A DNA stretch of 60,346 nt from NCBI RefSeq assembly GCF_001544455.2, contig NZ_FCOC02000032.1, forward strand, positions 1 through 60,346, read 5' to 3'. A program made the translations under genes and the position numbers. Positions 17,042 to 25,924 of this stretch are shown here, in pieces; the stretch's first letter is position 1, and the number at the start of each line of letters is the position of its first letter. The notes under the pieces were generated by a model. That model searched no databases and was not told where the DNA came from. It was given only the letters and a program-made list of their open reading frames with translations. The DNA is from Caballeronia sordidicola (GTDB taxonomy: Bacteria > Pseudomonadota > Gammaproteobacteria > Burkholderiales > Burkholderiaceae).

Positions 17042-18247
17042 GCGTTTCGGCTCGGTCGGCAACCAGATAAATAGTGGCAACGCGATCAGCAACATCAATG
17101 GCAAAACAGTAAGCGACGTCAGCACGCCGCTGCTGTCCATCAGGCGCGCGGGCATCATCATCATCAATCCGCCCATCACGAACTGGCTGCCATTCACCAG
17201 CGCCGATGCAATGCCTGCCTTGTCCGGCCCAACCAGCGTGCCGGCAATGCTAAAACACAGCATCGACGCGCCCGCAGCCAGCCCAAAGACAAACAGGAGC
17301 AGGGCAAGCAGTCCCACGCCGATAGCGCCGCCTCCCAGCAACACGACCAATATCCCCAACTGAAGCAGCACGCCGATAAGCAGCGGCGTTTTAGGATTGC
17401 GGCCGGCAATGCGTGCAAACAGCGGCGCGCCGAACGCCATTCCGAGCCAGCAGCACGCCGCAGCAATCCGCGCGGGATGCTGCGCAATGCCATAAGCCTC
17501 AACGAGCCGGGGCGCCCACACGACGCCCATCGCCAGCATGCTGCCAAAACTGACCGCGCCGATAAGCAGGTTGCTCAACATGCCCGGGACGTGCGTGACG
17601 CTGAACAGGTCGCGTCCCATTTGCCGCAAGAAAAGCCACGGTGCGTCGGGCCATCCGTGATTGCTGTTCCAGCCTGGTGGATCGCGCATCAACAACATCA
17701 GCACGGTCAGGCAGGCGGCGACGGCGGCCAGTGAATAGATCACGGCATGCCACGACCACGCGACAAGCGATTGCGTCAACGTAATCTGCGATAAAAACGC
17801 GGCAATCGATGCAACGAATTGCACCCAGGCAAACATGACGCCATAGCGTTCCGGCGCAAACCACACGCCGCCCACGAATCCCGCGCCAATAAAGGCGAAG
17901 GACGCGCCCAGACCCAGCGGCAACTGCGCCAGCAACAGCGCGGTCAGACTGTGTGCGCTGGCTACAAGCGTTGCGCCCAGGGTTAACAACGCACACGCGA
18001 GAGGCAGCAAGCGCCGCGCGCCCACGCGGTCGAGCAATGCGCCGGAAACCAGCTGGCTTACGGCAAAACACCACGTATAGGCAAAGCCGACCAGGCCGAT
18101 ATCGGCCATGTCCAGACCGAGACTGGACGCCATGTCGCCATTGGTGATGGCATAACCCGTTTGGAAACCAAAGACCAGAACCACGAAAGAGACACTGAGC
18201 GCCCAGTTGAACCAGGGCTTGCAAGCAGATAAAACACGGGTGTGCAT
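17036..18247 (-). CDS. MFS transporter (purine-cluster copy A)
   Basis: This 403-residue twelve-helix major-facilitator protein has the helix 2-3 loop GALLDRVGARRLLP. The ATG at 18247 was chosen because GGGAG lies seven bases before it; earlier in-frame ATGs (18253, and further upstream) are less well placed. It is clearly paralogous to the next gene: GYAITN/GYAILN, SGALLDR, FVGGVWF/YVGGVWF, LAMGVVWAPRLV versus LALGVVWMPKLV. The substrate is unknown, but its position between a purine permease and guanine deaminase suggests nucleobases or their breakdown products. The stop codon overlaps the end of the convergent permease. Confidence 0.85.
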   Translation of the reverse strand: MHTRVLSACKPWFNWALSVSFVVLVFGFQTGYAITNGDMASSLGLDMADIGLVGFAYTWCFAVSQLVSGALLDRVGARRLLPLACALLTLGATLVASAHSLTALLLAQLPLGLGASFAFIGAGFVGGVWFAPERYGVMFAWVQFVASIAAFLSQITLTQSLVAWSWHAVIYSLAAVAACLTVLMLLMRDPPGWNSNHGWPDAPWLFLRQMGRDLFSVTHVPGMLSNLLIGAVSFGSMLAMGVVWAPRLVEAYGIAQHPARIAAACCWLGMAFGAPLFARIAGRNPKTPLLIGVLLQLGILVVLLGGGAIGVGLLALLLFVFGLAAGASMLCFSIAGTLVGPDKAGIASALVNGSQFVMGGLMMMMPARLMDSSGVLTSLTVLPLMLLIALPLFIWLPTEPKRS

Positions 18248-18345
18248 GAGCATGCTCCCGAGAAGATGAGGGCATGGCGATCCACCGGACATCAGGTCGC
18301 CATGCCGGAAACGCGCCAGCACGAAGCTGACGCGGCTGCAACGGC

Positions 18346-19614
18346 TTAACGCTGACGCGCTGGATGAGATTCCTTGACGATGATCGACAGCACACACGAC
18401 ACGGCGAGCAAAGCCGGCATGCTGAGCATGGCGTGCTGGAACGCGGGCAGGTCGCCTGCGGTGCCTTCGAGGAAGCGGCCAGGAAGGTTCATCAGCACGC
18501 CGCCCACGATGAACATGGCGCCATTGACAACCGATGCCGATGTGCCAATCAGGCGTGGCGGCACGTTATCGCCGGCCATGGTGAATGCGAGCATGTGGCC
18601 CGCGTTGGCGAAGCCGACAATGAAGCACAGGCCCATCGCCAGGATGCCCGTAATCGGCAGGTAGATCAGTGCGAGCAGGGCGGCAAGCTGAATGATGGCG
18701 GTAATGATCACAGGGCTCTTGCGTGCCTTGATGGCATCGGACCATTTGTTGATCAGCGGGCTGCCCGCCGCGAGGCCGAGCCATAAGCAGGCGTTTGCCA
18801 TGTTTGCGTCGGATTCGCTGACGCCATGCGCCATGACGAGCTTGGGCATCCAGACCACGCCCAGCGCGAGCATCACGCCGAAGGTAATCGCGCCGGCCAG
18901 CGAGATCAGCAGCACCTGACGGTTCTTGAGCACTTCGGTCATTGAACCGATGACGTCGGAGAGGAACCTGCCAGTGGTCAGCCCGCGAGTGTCCGGCGTA
19001 ACGGGATTGCGCACGAAGACGAGCGCCGCCAGCCACAGGAGTACGCCAAAGCCACCGAAGCCCAGCATCAGCTGACGCCACGTCATGACGGACAGGGCGG
19101 CATCGAAACCGGCAGCGCCGAAGGCAGAAGACAATGCGGCCACCAGTTGCACGAGGCCAAACATCACGCCGAACTTGGCCATGCCAAACCACACGCCGCC
19201 AACGTACCCCGCTCCGACGAAACCGGCGCACGACCCCAGCGCCAGCACGACCTGCGAGAGCAGCAATACTTCAAAGCTGTGAGCCGTGGCGAAAAGAAAT
19301 ACGCCTATTCCAACCAGGAGAATGGCGGGCAATAATATTTTCCGGGATCCCAGGCGGTCGAGAAGTGCGCCGGAGAATAACTGGGCAATTGCAAAAACCC
19401 ACGTATAAACCGCGGCGATCAAACCGACTTGATCGAGTCGCAGGCCAATATCGGCCTGGACGTGTGTATTAAGAATTGCGTAGCCGGTTTGAACGTTGAA
19501 CAACCAGACCACGAAGACGGTAGCCAGTATCCATACCAGCCATGCATAACCGCCGCCCTGCGCCGCTACCGGCGTGGGTGTTACGGTGCTCAGGTCATTG
19601 TCGCGAGCACTCAT
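18346..19614 (-). CDS. MFS transporter (purine-cluster copy B)
   Basis: This 422-residue major-facilitator carrier has twelve hydrophobic segments and the loop SGALLDRLGSRKILLP. It is a diverged tandem copy of the downstream MFS gene, with matching motifs throughout. The ATG at 19614 gives MSARDNDLSTVTPTP, a hydrophilic tail before the first helix; only a weak GGAA precedes it. It lies 56 bases downstream of guaD in the same direction and is likely co-transcribed. The first part of the coding sequence uses more A/T-ending codons than the rest of the window. Confidence 0.85.
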   Translation of the reverse strand: MSARDNDLSTVTPTPVAAQGGGYAWLVWILATVFVVWLFNVQTGYAILNTHVQADIGLRLDQVGLIAAVYTWVFAIAQLFSGALLDRLGSRKILLPAILLVGIGVFLFATAHSFEVLLLSQVVLALGSCAGFVGAGYVGGVWFGMAKFGVMFGLVQLVAALSSAFGAAGFDAALSVMTWRQLMLGFGGFGVLLWLAALVFVRNPVTPDTRGLTTGRFLSDVIGSMTEVLKNRQVLLISLAGAITFGVMLALGVVWMPKLVMAHGVSESDANMANACLWLGLAAGSPLINKWSDAIKARKSPVIITAIIQLAALLALIYLPITGILAMGLCFIVGFANAGHMLAFTMAGDNVPPRLIGTSASVVNGAMFIVGGVLMNLPGRFLEGTAGDLPAFQHAMLSMPALLAVSCVLSIIVKESHPARQR

Positions 19615-19670
19615 GATTTTGATTCCAGAAAGGTGACTGCCGCTGCGTAGTGCAGCGGAAGGAAATGCGG

Positions 19671-20975
19671 TTACGGCCGGTCGTACACCTGGCGTCCAGC
19701 CACGTAGGTAGCGGCAATGGCGCGGTCGTCGGCCAATGTCATCTGGATGAACAACGACTCTTCGAGGCTTTCGCAATAACGCATGCGGTAATCGATAATC
19801 GGCGTCGAATGCAGATCGATCACAGCCAGGTCAGCTTCAAACCCCGGGGCTATCGTGCCGATTTTGTCCGCGAGTCCCAATGCTGAAGCTGTGCCCCGGC
19901 TTGCCTGATAAAACGCATGGCCCGAGGAAAGTGCATTGCCATTCAACTGCGCGGCTTTATAGGCTTCGTTCAGTGTTTGCAAAATGGAAAAGCTGGTGCC
20001 TGCGCCTAAATCGGTTGCCATTCCGACTCGCACCGGATTTTTACGGGTCCTTGCATTTTTCATATTGAAATAACCCGATCCAAGAAAGAAGTTGGACGTG
20101 GGACAATGCGCAATGGCGGCGCCCGTTGCGGAGAACAAATCAAGTTCTTCATCGCTCAGATGAATGCCGTGACCGTAGATAGCCCGATCCCGCAGCAAAC
20201 CGTACTTATGATAAACGCTGGTATAACTGCTGCATTCCGGATAAAGCGACTTCACCCAAGCCACCTCATTTATATTCTCCGATACATGAGACTGAATCAG
20301 TGCCGACGGTAAATCCGACGCCAACTGGGACAGCATTTCAAATTGCTCTGGCGTGGACGTGGGTGCAAAGCGCGGCGTAATCACATATTCATTGCGCCCG
20401 TTACCGTGCCATTTTTTCGCTAATGCGGCGGATTCGTCGTAGGCGCGTTGCGGTGTATCCAGCAAAGCGCCGGGGGCATTGCGATCCATACAGATCTTGC
20501 CCGCCTGCACGCGCATGTTGTATTTGCTGGCGACTTCGAAGAAGGCATCGACGGACTGCGGATAAACCGTACAGTACACGGTGGAACTCGTTACGCCATT
20601 GCGTAGCTGCTCGCGCAAGAACACCTCGGCTACGGCGGTGGCATGCTCTTTTTCAGAGAACTGCTGTTCCGCGATAAACGTGTAATTGTTCAGCCAGTCC
20701 AGCAGTTGCTCTCCGTAGGCGCCAATAATCTGCGTTTGCGGATAATGTACGTGGCTGTCAATAAAACCGGGGACAATCAGACTGTTTTTATAATTGCGAA
20801 TTTGTGTGTCGGAGGAAAGCGTCCCGATTAGATCTTTTGCCGGCCCCACCGCACTAATCAAGCCGTCTTCCATGACAATGATCGCGTCCGCCTCGTAGAC
20901 CATGCAATCCCGCATATCCCGCTGGAACGGGTCGTCCTTGAACGTGAGCATTGCGCCGCGAATTGCTGTTTGCAT
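19671..20975 (-). CDS. guaD: Guanine deaminase
   Basis: This 434-residue amidohydrolase converts guanine to xanthine and ammonia in purine salvage and catabolism. Metal ligands are visible in VPGFIDSHVHYPQ (near residue 75), in QSHVSEN, in the region IYGHGIHLSDEE, and in MATDLGAGTSFS (the catalytic Asp). PTSNFFLGSG is also typical of guanine deaminases. It heads a minus-strand group with two MFS carriers and faces a divergent marR gene, whose palindromic site lies 154 bases upstream. Its codons are noticeably richer in A and T than neighbouring core genes, which could mean later acquisition. Confidence 0.93.
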   Translation of the reverse strand: MQTAIRGAMLTFKDDPFQRDMRDCMVYEADAIIVMEDGLISAVGPAKDLIGTLSSDTQIRNYKNSLIVPGFIDSHVHYPQTQIIGAYGEQLLDWLNNYTFIAEQQFSEKEHATAVAEVFLREQLRNGVTSSTVYCTVYPQSVDAFFEVASKYNMRVQAGKICMDRNAPGALLDTPQRAYDESAALAKKWHGNGRNEYVITPRFAPTSTPEQFEMLSQLASDLPSALIQSHVSENINEVAWVKSLYPECSSYTSVYHKYGLLRDRAIYGHGIHLSDEELDLFSATGAAIAHCPTSNFFLGSGYFNMKNARTRKNPVRVGMATDLGAGTSFSILQTLNEAYKAAQLNGNALSSGHAFYQASRGTASALGLADKIGTIAPGFEADLAVIDLHSTPIIDYRMRYCESLEESLFIQMTLADDRAIAATYVAGRQVYDRP

Positions 20976-21128
20976 CTTGAAACTCCCTTTCTACACCTTC
21001 GCCAGGCAGTCAAAACGCAAATTGACTGCCGCCTCAGGCCGCGCATTGGGTAATAAGAAAATGCGCTAATCGCCCTTGGTGCAGATATTGTGCGCCGCAG
21101 CGCTTTCGCGGGTTTTGCTTTTCATCAA

Positions 21129-21148
21129 GTATCTTTATATCAAGATAC
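21129..21148. promoter_or_regulatory. Perfect palindrome, probable MarR operator
   Basis: GTATCTT at 21129-21135 and AAGATAC at 21142-21148 are exact inverted repeats separated by TATATC. The 20-bp site lies in the 262-base gap between divergent guaD and marR. The half-site resembles the ATCTTGA/TCAAGAT type operators bound by many MarR proteins. It most likely mediates repression of both directions by the adjacent regulator. Confidence 0.7.
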
Positions 21149-21237
21149 ATCCAGTGAAGAAATCATGATCGAACGCTATGAGCGCTCAGTGCCGATCTGT
21201 TTTAATAGCGCCTTTTTCACCTTTATAGATTTCCTTC

Positions 21238-21735
21238 ATGCCAGATCGAACCGACGGCGTTGACCGGATCGTCAGCCGCTGGCGGCAAGTCCGCCCCGAC
21301 CTGGACCCGTCGAGCACTGAAGTCATCGGGCGCATTGTGCGGCTCGAATACTTCATCACGCGGCGCGTCCTGGTCGACCTCGCGCGTTACCGGCTCACCG
21401 TGGGTGAGTTCGATGTGCTTGCCGCCTTGCGCCGCGTAGACGAGCCATTTGAACTATCGCCCTACCAGTTGCAGAGCATGGTGCTGATTTCATCGGGCGG
21501 ATTGACGAACCGAATAGACCGGCTGGAAAAAGCCGGCTTGGTCACGCGCCATCCCGATCCCGCGGATCGACGCGGTGTCATTGTGCGGCTGACCGAAAAG
21601 GGCCTGGAAGTGGTCGACGACGCCACGGAGCATCATCTGAGCGCCGAGGCAGAATTACTCAAACCGCTCGACGCAGTCGAACGTCAGCAACTAGCCGGAT
21701 TGTTGCGTAAGCTTTTGAGCCGGCACGAGAGTTAG
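21238..21735 (+). CDS. MarR-family transcriptional regulator
   Basis: This is a 165-residue winged-helix regulator. The DNA-binding part comprises LTVGEFDVLAALRR, SPYQLQSMVLISSGGLTNRIDRLEKAGLV and the wing RHPDPADRRGVIVRLTEKG, read as separate pieces; the D-x-R-x-x-x-V wing is characteristic. The N-terminal helix and C-terminal helices would form the dimer interface. It is transcribed away from guaD with a perfect palindrome between, so it probably controls the guanine deaminase/transporter group and itself, perhaps sensing a purine or urate-like ligand. The ligand is inference; the family is clear. Confidence 0.92.
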   Translation: MPDRTDGVDRIVSRWRQVRPDLDPSSTEVIGRIVRLEYFITRRVLVDLARYRLTVGEFDVLAALRRVDEPFELSPYQLQSMVLISSGGLTNRIDRLEKAGLVTRHPDPADRRGVIVRLTEKGLEVVDDATEHHLSAEAELLKPLDAVERQQLAGLLRKLLSRHES

Positions 21736-21738
21736 GCG

Positions 21739-21761
21739 CGCTGGAGCGGTGCGCTCCAGCG
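21739..21761. terminator. Bidirectional hairpin between marR and proC
   Basis: CGCTGGAGCG and CGCTCCAGCG form a perfect 10-bp stem with loop GTG, sitting between the convergent stop codons of marR (21735) and proC (21784). No T run follows in either direction, so it may work as a blocking structure or with Rho. Confidence 0.5.
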
Positions 21762-21783
21762 TCCTCGATCAAAACCAAAAGCG

Positions 21784-22596
21784 TCAAGCCTTACCGAATT
21801 CGGCGCCCATCTCTTTAGCCCGTGCATTGGCGGCCAGCGCGCCGCGAACGATCGCTTCCTTCACGCCCTGGGCGTCGAAGGAAGCCAGCGCTGCTGCTGT
21901 CGTGCCGCCTTTGGACGTCACGCGTTCGCGCAGCACGCCGGGCTGTTCACCCGATTGCGCCGCCAGCTGCGCCGCGCCAGTGAACGTGGCTATGGCAAGC
22001 GCGCGTCCTTGCTCTTCGTCCATGCCGAGCTGGCGCGCGGCTTCCTGCATGGCTTCGATGAAATAAAACACGTACGCCGGACCACTGCCCGAAATGGCGG
22101 TGACGGCGTCGATCTTCGCTTCGTCCTCGAACCACACGGTCTCGCCAACCGCTTCCAGTACTTTCGACGCCAGCGCCTTCGCCGCATTGTCCACGCCGGG
22201 CAGCGCGGCGAGGCCTGTCACGCCCATGCCGATCAATGCTGGCGTGTTCGGCATTGTTCGCACGATTTGCGTGTAGCCGCCGAGCCAGCGCGACAGATCG
22301 GCAGCGCGAATGCCGGCAGCAATGCTGATCACCAGTTGCTTCGACAACACCGGCTGCAACGCACCGGCCACGTCCTTCAAAACCTGCGGTTTGACCGCAA
22401 GCAGAATGGCGTCGTAACCGCCGAGCCTGGAATCGATCGATGCCCCCGTCGCCGCGCCGAACTCCTTCGCGACGCGTGCGCGCGCTTCTTCGCCCGGATC
22501 GACCACATAGAGATCCGCCGCCGCCACGCCGCGCTTGATCAAGCCGCCGATCAGCGCCGACGCCATGTTGCCGCCACCAATAAACGCAATTTTCAT
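21784..22596 (-). CDS. proC: Pyrroline-5-carboxylate reductase
   Basis: This 270-residue enzyme reduces pyrroline-5-carboxylate to proline with NAD(P)H. It begins with the Rossmann motif MKIAFIGGGNMASALIGGL. VRTMPNTPALIGMG and the C-terminal signature AQSGEQPGVLRERVTSKGG follow, together with the conserved TAISGSGPAYVF. It is 18 bases downstream of the yggS-like gene, a very common bacterial pairing. The length matches E. coli ProC (269). Confidence 0.97.
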   Translation of the reverse strand: MKIAFIGGGNMASALIGGLIKRGVAAADLYVVDPGEEARARVAKEFGAATGASIDSRLGGYDAILLAVKPQVLKDVAGALQPVLSKQLVISIAAGIRAADLSRWLGGYTQIVRTMPNTPALIGMGVTGLAALPGVDNAAKALASKVLEAVGETVWFEDEAKIDAVTAISGSGPAYVFYFIEAMQEAARQLGMDEEQGRALAIATFTGAAQLAAQSGEQPGVLRERVTSKGGTTAAALASFDAQGVKEAIVRGALAANARAKEMGAEFGKA

Positions 22597-22614
22597 AGTG
22601 AATTCGGTAAGGGT

Positions 22615-23316
22615 TTAGTGAGAGTAATCACGCGCGCCGAAAATCGCGGTGCCGACGCGAACCATGGTCGCACCTTCCAGGATCGCCGCTTCAATATCCG
22701 CCGACATGCCCATGGAAAGCGTATCGAGTTCGAGTCCGTCCGCGCGCAAGCTGTCCATGAGTTCGCGCAAGCGCCGGTGCGGCATGCGTTGTTCATCGAG
22801 CGATCCGGCGGCTTCGGGAATCGCCATCAGGCCGCGCAGCTTCAGATTGGGCAGCGCGGCGATTGCGTGCGCGAGCGCCAAGGCATCGCCCGGCGTCACG
22901 CCGCTTTTGGATTCCTCGCCGCTGACGTTCACTTGCAGGCAGACGTTGAGCGCCGGCATGCCGGCCGCGCGCTGCGCCGACAGGCGTTCGGCGATCTTCA
23001 ACCGGTCGACCGAATGGACCCAGTCAAAATTTTCGGCGACCACCTTCGTTTTGTTCGACTGCAACGGGCCGATGAAATGCCACTGGATCTCGCCGCGCAA
23101 ATCGGCCAGTTCGGCGATTTTTGCGACAGATTCCTGCACGTAGTTCTCGCCGAACGCACGTTGCCCCGCTTTAAAAGCGGCGCGGACATCGTCAGCAGGA
23201 AATGTCTTCGATACCGCCAGCAACGCCACCGAGGAAGGATCGCGCGAAGCAGCGGCAGCCGCTTTCGCAATGCGCTGGCGGACTTCGTCGAGATGACGGG
23301 CTATGTGTGAGGACAT
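22615..23316 (-). CDS. yggS: YggS/PROSC-family pyridoxal phosphate homeostasis protein
   Basis: This is a 233-residue, single-domain alanine-racemase-fold protein that binds PLP and buffers its levels; it has no clear catalytic activity in the family. The PLP lysine is in VALLAVSKTFPADDV (near residue 35). Other landmarks are FGENYVQE, WHFIGPLQSNK, VNVSGEESKSG, LSMGMSADIEAAI and VRVGTAIFGAR. The start at 23316 (MSSHIARHLDEVRQRI) fits the family; the open frame runs to 23379 without support. It precedes proC directly. Confidence 0.95.
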   Translation of the reverse strand: MSSHIARHLDEVRQRIAKAAAAASRDPSSVALLAVSKTFPADDVRAAFKAGQRAFGENYVQESVAKIAELADLRGEIQWHFIGPLQSNKTKVVAENFDWVHSVDRLKIAERLSAQRAAGMPALNVCLQVNVSGEESKSGVTPGDALALAHAIAALPNLKLRGLMAIPEAAGSLDEQRMPHRRLRELMDSLRADGLELDTLSMGMSADIEAAILEGATMVRVGTAIFGARDYSH

Positions 23317-23397
23317 GGGATCGGACGCCGCAATGAAGGAAGGCTGAGGTCCGATTATACGGACGCGGCGCGGCTGCAAGGCACGCGCCGGCGAGCG

Positions 23398-24624
23398 TTA
23401 GCCATACAGCAGATGTTCTACGAGCTGAATCCAGTGGACCACGGGCGTCGACGTACCGCTTTGCAAATGCGCGATGCACCCCACGTTTGCCGACAGGATC
23501 ATCTGCGGTTCCAGCTTTTCGAGCTTGTCGAGTTTCTGGTCGCGCAACGTGTACGATAGTTTTGGCTGCAGTACCGAATACGTTCCGGCTGAACCGCAGC
23601 ACAAGTGGTTATCGGCGGGAAGGTGGACTTCCATGCCGAGCGCCGTAAGCAGATTTTCCACGCGCCCGCGAATCTGCTGCCCGTGCTGTAGCGTGCACGG
23701 AGGATGAAATGCCACGGTGTGGACGGCGCGCCGCCGCACCATTGCACTCAGTTCGTCTTCGAATTGCGGCAGGATTTCGGCGAGATCGCGCGTCAGGTCC
23801 ACAATCCGCGCGGCTTTCTCAGCGTACGCCGGATCGTTGCGCAGCAGATGCGCATACTCCTTCACGGTCGCGCCGCAACCGGAGGCGTTCATCACGATCG
23901 CCTCAACGCCGGCTTCAACGTATGGCCACCATGCGTCGATGTTGTTGCGCACGTCGTCTAGCGCATTCTCGTTATAACCAAGATGCAGGCGGATCGCGCC
24001 GCAGCATCCCGCGTCCGGCGCAATCAGGATCTGGATGCCCAATGCGTCGAAGACACGCGCTGTCGCCGTGTTCACGTTCGGCATCATGGCCGGCTGGACG
24101 CAACCCGCGAGCATCAGCATCTTGCGCTCATGGATGCTGGTCGGCACGACGAGCGGCCGCTGCGGGACAGGCACTTTCGTGCGCAAGGTCTTCGGCAGGA
24201 GCGGCCGGAATTGCTGCCCGAGCTTCATGGCAGGCGTAAAGAGCTTGCTGTTCGGCAGGAAATTCGCCAGCAGTTTGCGCTGCACGCGCTGGCCGAACGG
24301 CCGCTCGACTTTCTCCTCCACGATCTTCCTGCCAATCTCGACCAGCCTTCCATATTGCACGCCCGATGGGCACGTGGTTTCGCAATTGCGGCACGTGAGG
24401 CAGCGGTCCAGATGAAGCTGCGTGCTGCGCGTGACGGGCGCGCCTTCCATCATTTGCTTCATCAGGTAGATGCGGCCGCGCGGGCCATCGAGTTCATCGC
24501 CGAGAATCTGGTAGGTCGGACAGGTCGCCGTGCAGAATCCGCAATGCACGCACTTGCGCAGGATGGCTTCGGCTTCGTCGCCGTCGGCCGTATTGCGCAG
24601 GAAATCGGCGAGATTGGTTTGCAT
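23398..24624 (-). CDS. glcF: Glycolate oxidase iron-sulfur subunit
   Basis: This 408-residue subunit of glycolate oxidase carries electrons from the flavoprotein GlcD/GlcE to the membrane quinone pool. Two ferredoxin-type clusters are visible: CVHCGFCTATCP near residue 25 and CLTCRNCETTCP near residue 75. The C-terminal half has two CCG domains (DAGCCGAIRLHLG and NHLCCGSAGTYS). The start at 24624 gives MQTNLADFLRNT, as in the family. It follows glcE by 17 bases in the order glcD-glcE-glcF. Confidence 0.95.
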   Translation of the reverse strand: MQTNLADFLRNTADGDEAEAILRKCVHCGFCTATCPTYQILGDELDGPRGRIYLMKQMMEGAPVTRSTQLHLDRCLTCRNCETTCPSGVQYGRLVEIGRKIVEEKVERPFGQRVQRKLLANFLPNSKLFTPAMKLGQQFRPLLPKTLRTKVPVPQRPLVVPTSIHERKMLMLAGCVQPAMMPNVNTATARVFDALGIQILIAPDAGCCGAIRLHLGYNENALDDVRNNIDAWWPYVEAGVEAIVMNASGCGATVKEYAHLLRNDPAYAEKAARIVDLTRDLAEILPQFEDELSAMVRRRAVHTVAFHPPCTLQHGQQIRGRVENLLTALGMEVHLPADNHLCCGSAGTYSVLQPKLSYTLRDQKLDKLEKLEPQMILSANVGCIAHLQSGTSTPVVHWIQLVEHLLYG

Positions 24625-24641
24625 TGCGTAGGTCGGTGAGC

Positions 24642-25730
24642 TTAGAAGTCGGGGTAAAGGCGGCCGCGATTGAAGATGCGCGCGGGATCGAATGCAGCTT
24701 TGAGGCCGCGGTGGATTTTCATCATGGGCGCGGTAAGCGGCGTGAAGACGCCGGCATTGCGGTCGTATAACGCGCCCGAGCGAAAGATCGTCGCATGGCC
24801 GCCTGCCTGCTTCGCGCTGATGCGCACGGTCTGCGCGTCGGTGTCGGTGATCCACCAGCGTTGCGCACCGCCCCATTCCATCAGATGCGGGCCGGCGAGA
24901 TGCATGGGTTCGGCAATCGATGGCAACGACATTCGCCACAAAGCCGATTTCGGCGGCAGCACCGCGAAAAACGGATCGGACTGTTCGCGCAGGCCGCACC
25001 AGAAACGATCGGCTTCGACGGCATCGACCACTTCGCCGCCGAGCGCGGTGCGCGCCGATTTCACCGCCGCTTCCGCTCCGCCCAGCCGCAACGCAAGCGT
25101 GTGGTCGCGCCACGCGCTGCCGGTCAGCGGCAACGGATGGCCGCCCCATTCGTTGAGCTTGCGCACGGCGTCGGTGTCGTTCATTTCGAACTTGAGCGTG
25201 ATTTCGGCGACGGGTTTCGGCAGCACTTTCACCGATACCTCCAGGATCATCCCGAGCGTTCCGAGCGACCCGGCGAGCAACCGCGAGACGTCGTAGCCGG
25301 CAACGTTCTTCACGACCTGTCCGCCGAAATGCAGCACATGCCCCTGGCCGTTCATCACCACGGCGCCCAGCAGGAAATCACGCGGCGCACCCGTTGCCGC
25401 ACGCCGCGGCCCGGCGAGTCCGGCGGCAATGCAGCCCCCGATGGTTGCATCGTGGCCAAAATGCGGCGGTTCGAACGGCAGCATCTGGTTGCATTCGTCG
25501 AGCCGCGCTTCGATTTCACGCAGCGGCGTGCCGGCCTTCGCGGTGATCACGAGTTCGGCCGGATCATGTTCAATAATCCCGCTGTGGGCGCGTGTATCGA
25601 TTATTTCGCCTTGCAGCGCTTGCCCGTACCAGTCCTTCGTTCCGCCGCCGCGAATCCGCAACGGCGTGTTGCTCGCGGTCGCCGCGCGCACGCGCTCGGA
25701 CCAGCTCGCGACAATGTCTTCCTCGATCAT
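24642..25730 (-). CDS. glcE: Glycolate oxidase FAD-binding subunit GlcE
   Basis: This 362-residue flavin subunit, a shorter relative of GlcD, has the N-terminal FAD/PCMH segment TPLRIRGGGTKDW, PHFGHDATIGGCIAAGLAG and VVKNVAGYDVSRLLAGSLGT. The ATG at 25730 (MIEEDIVASW) was chosen because a weak GGGAC precedes it; an alternative ATG at 25757 (MASHHTRD) has nothing. The length fits GlcE (about 350). It forms the glycolate oxidase complex with GlcD (about 195 bases upstream) and GlcF (17 bases downstream), oxidising glycolate to glyoxylate. Confidence 0.93.
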   Translation of the reverse strand: MIEEDIVASWSERVRAATASNTPLRIRGGGTKDWYGQALQGEIIDTRAHSGIIEHDPAELVITAKAGTPLREIEARLDECNQMLPFEPPHFGHDATIGGCIAAGLAGPRRAATGAPRDFLLGAVVMNGQGHVLHFGGQVVKNVAGYDVSRLLAGSLGTLGMILEVSVKVLPKPVAEITLKFEMNDTDAVRKLNEWGGHPLPLTGSAWRDHTLALRLGGAEAAVKSARTALGGEVVDAVEADRFWCGLREQSDPFFAVLPPKSALWRMSLPSIAEPMHLAGPHLMEWGGAQRWWITDTDAQTVRISAKQAGGHATIFRSGALYDRNAGVFTPLTAPMMKIHRGLKAAFDPARIFNRGRLYPDF

Positions 25731-25924
25731 GATGTCCCGCGTGTGATGGCTTGCCATAGGGTTGGCCGCATGGGTTGGCCGTATGGCTCGTTTTGTGGTG
25801 CCCAAGGTCAGTGTATCGGCGCGTGCTGGTAAGGCCACTCGTATAAACGTGGATATGTTTTCCGCCTCGAAACGCCCGCCGCCGCTGGAAGCGGATGTTT
25901 AGACACGGCCCATAAACACGTTGC

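Noticed and set aside
21166..21264. 32-codon frame overlapping the start of marR
   Set aside because: The start has no clear Shine-Dalgarno sequence and the frame runs into marR; it is likely a chance frame.
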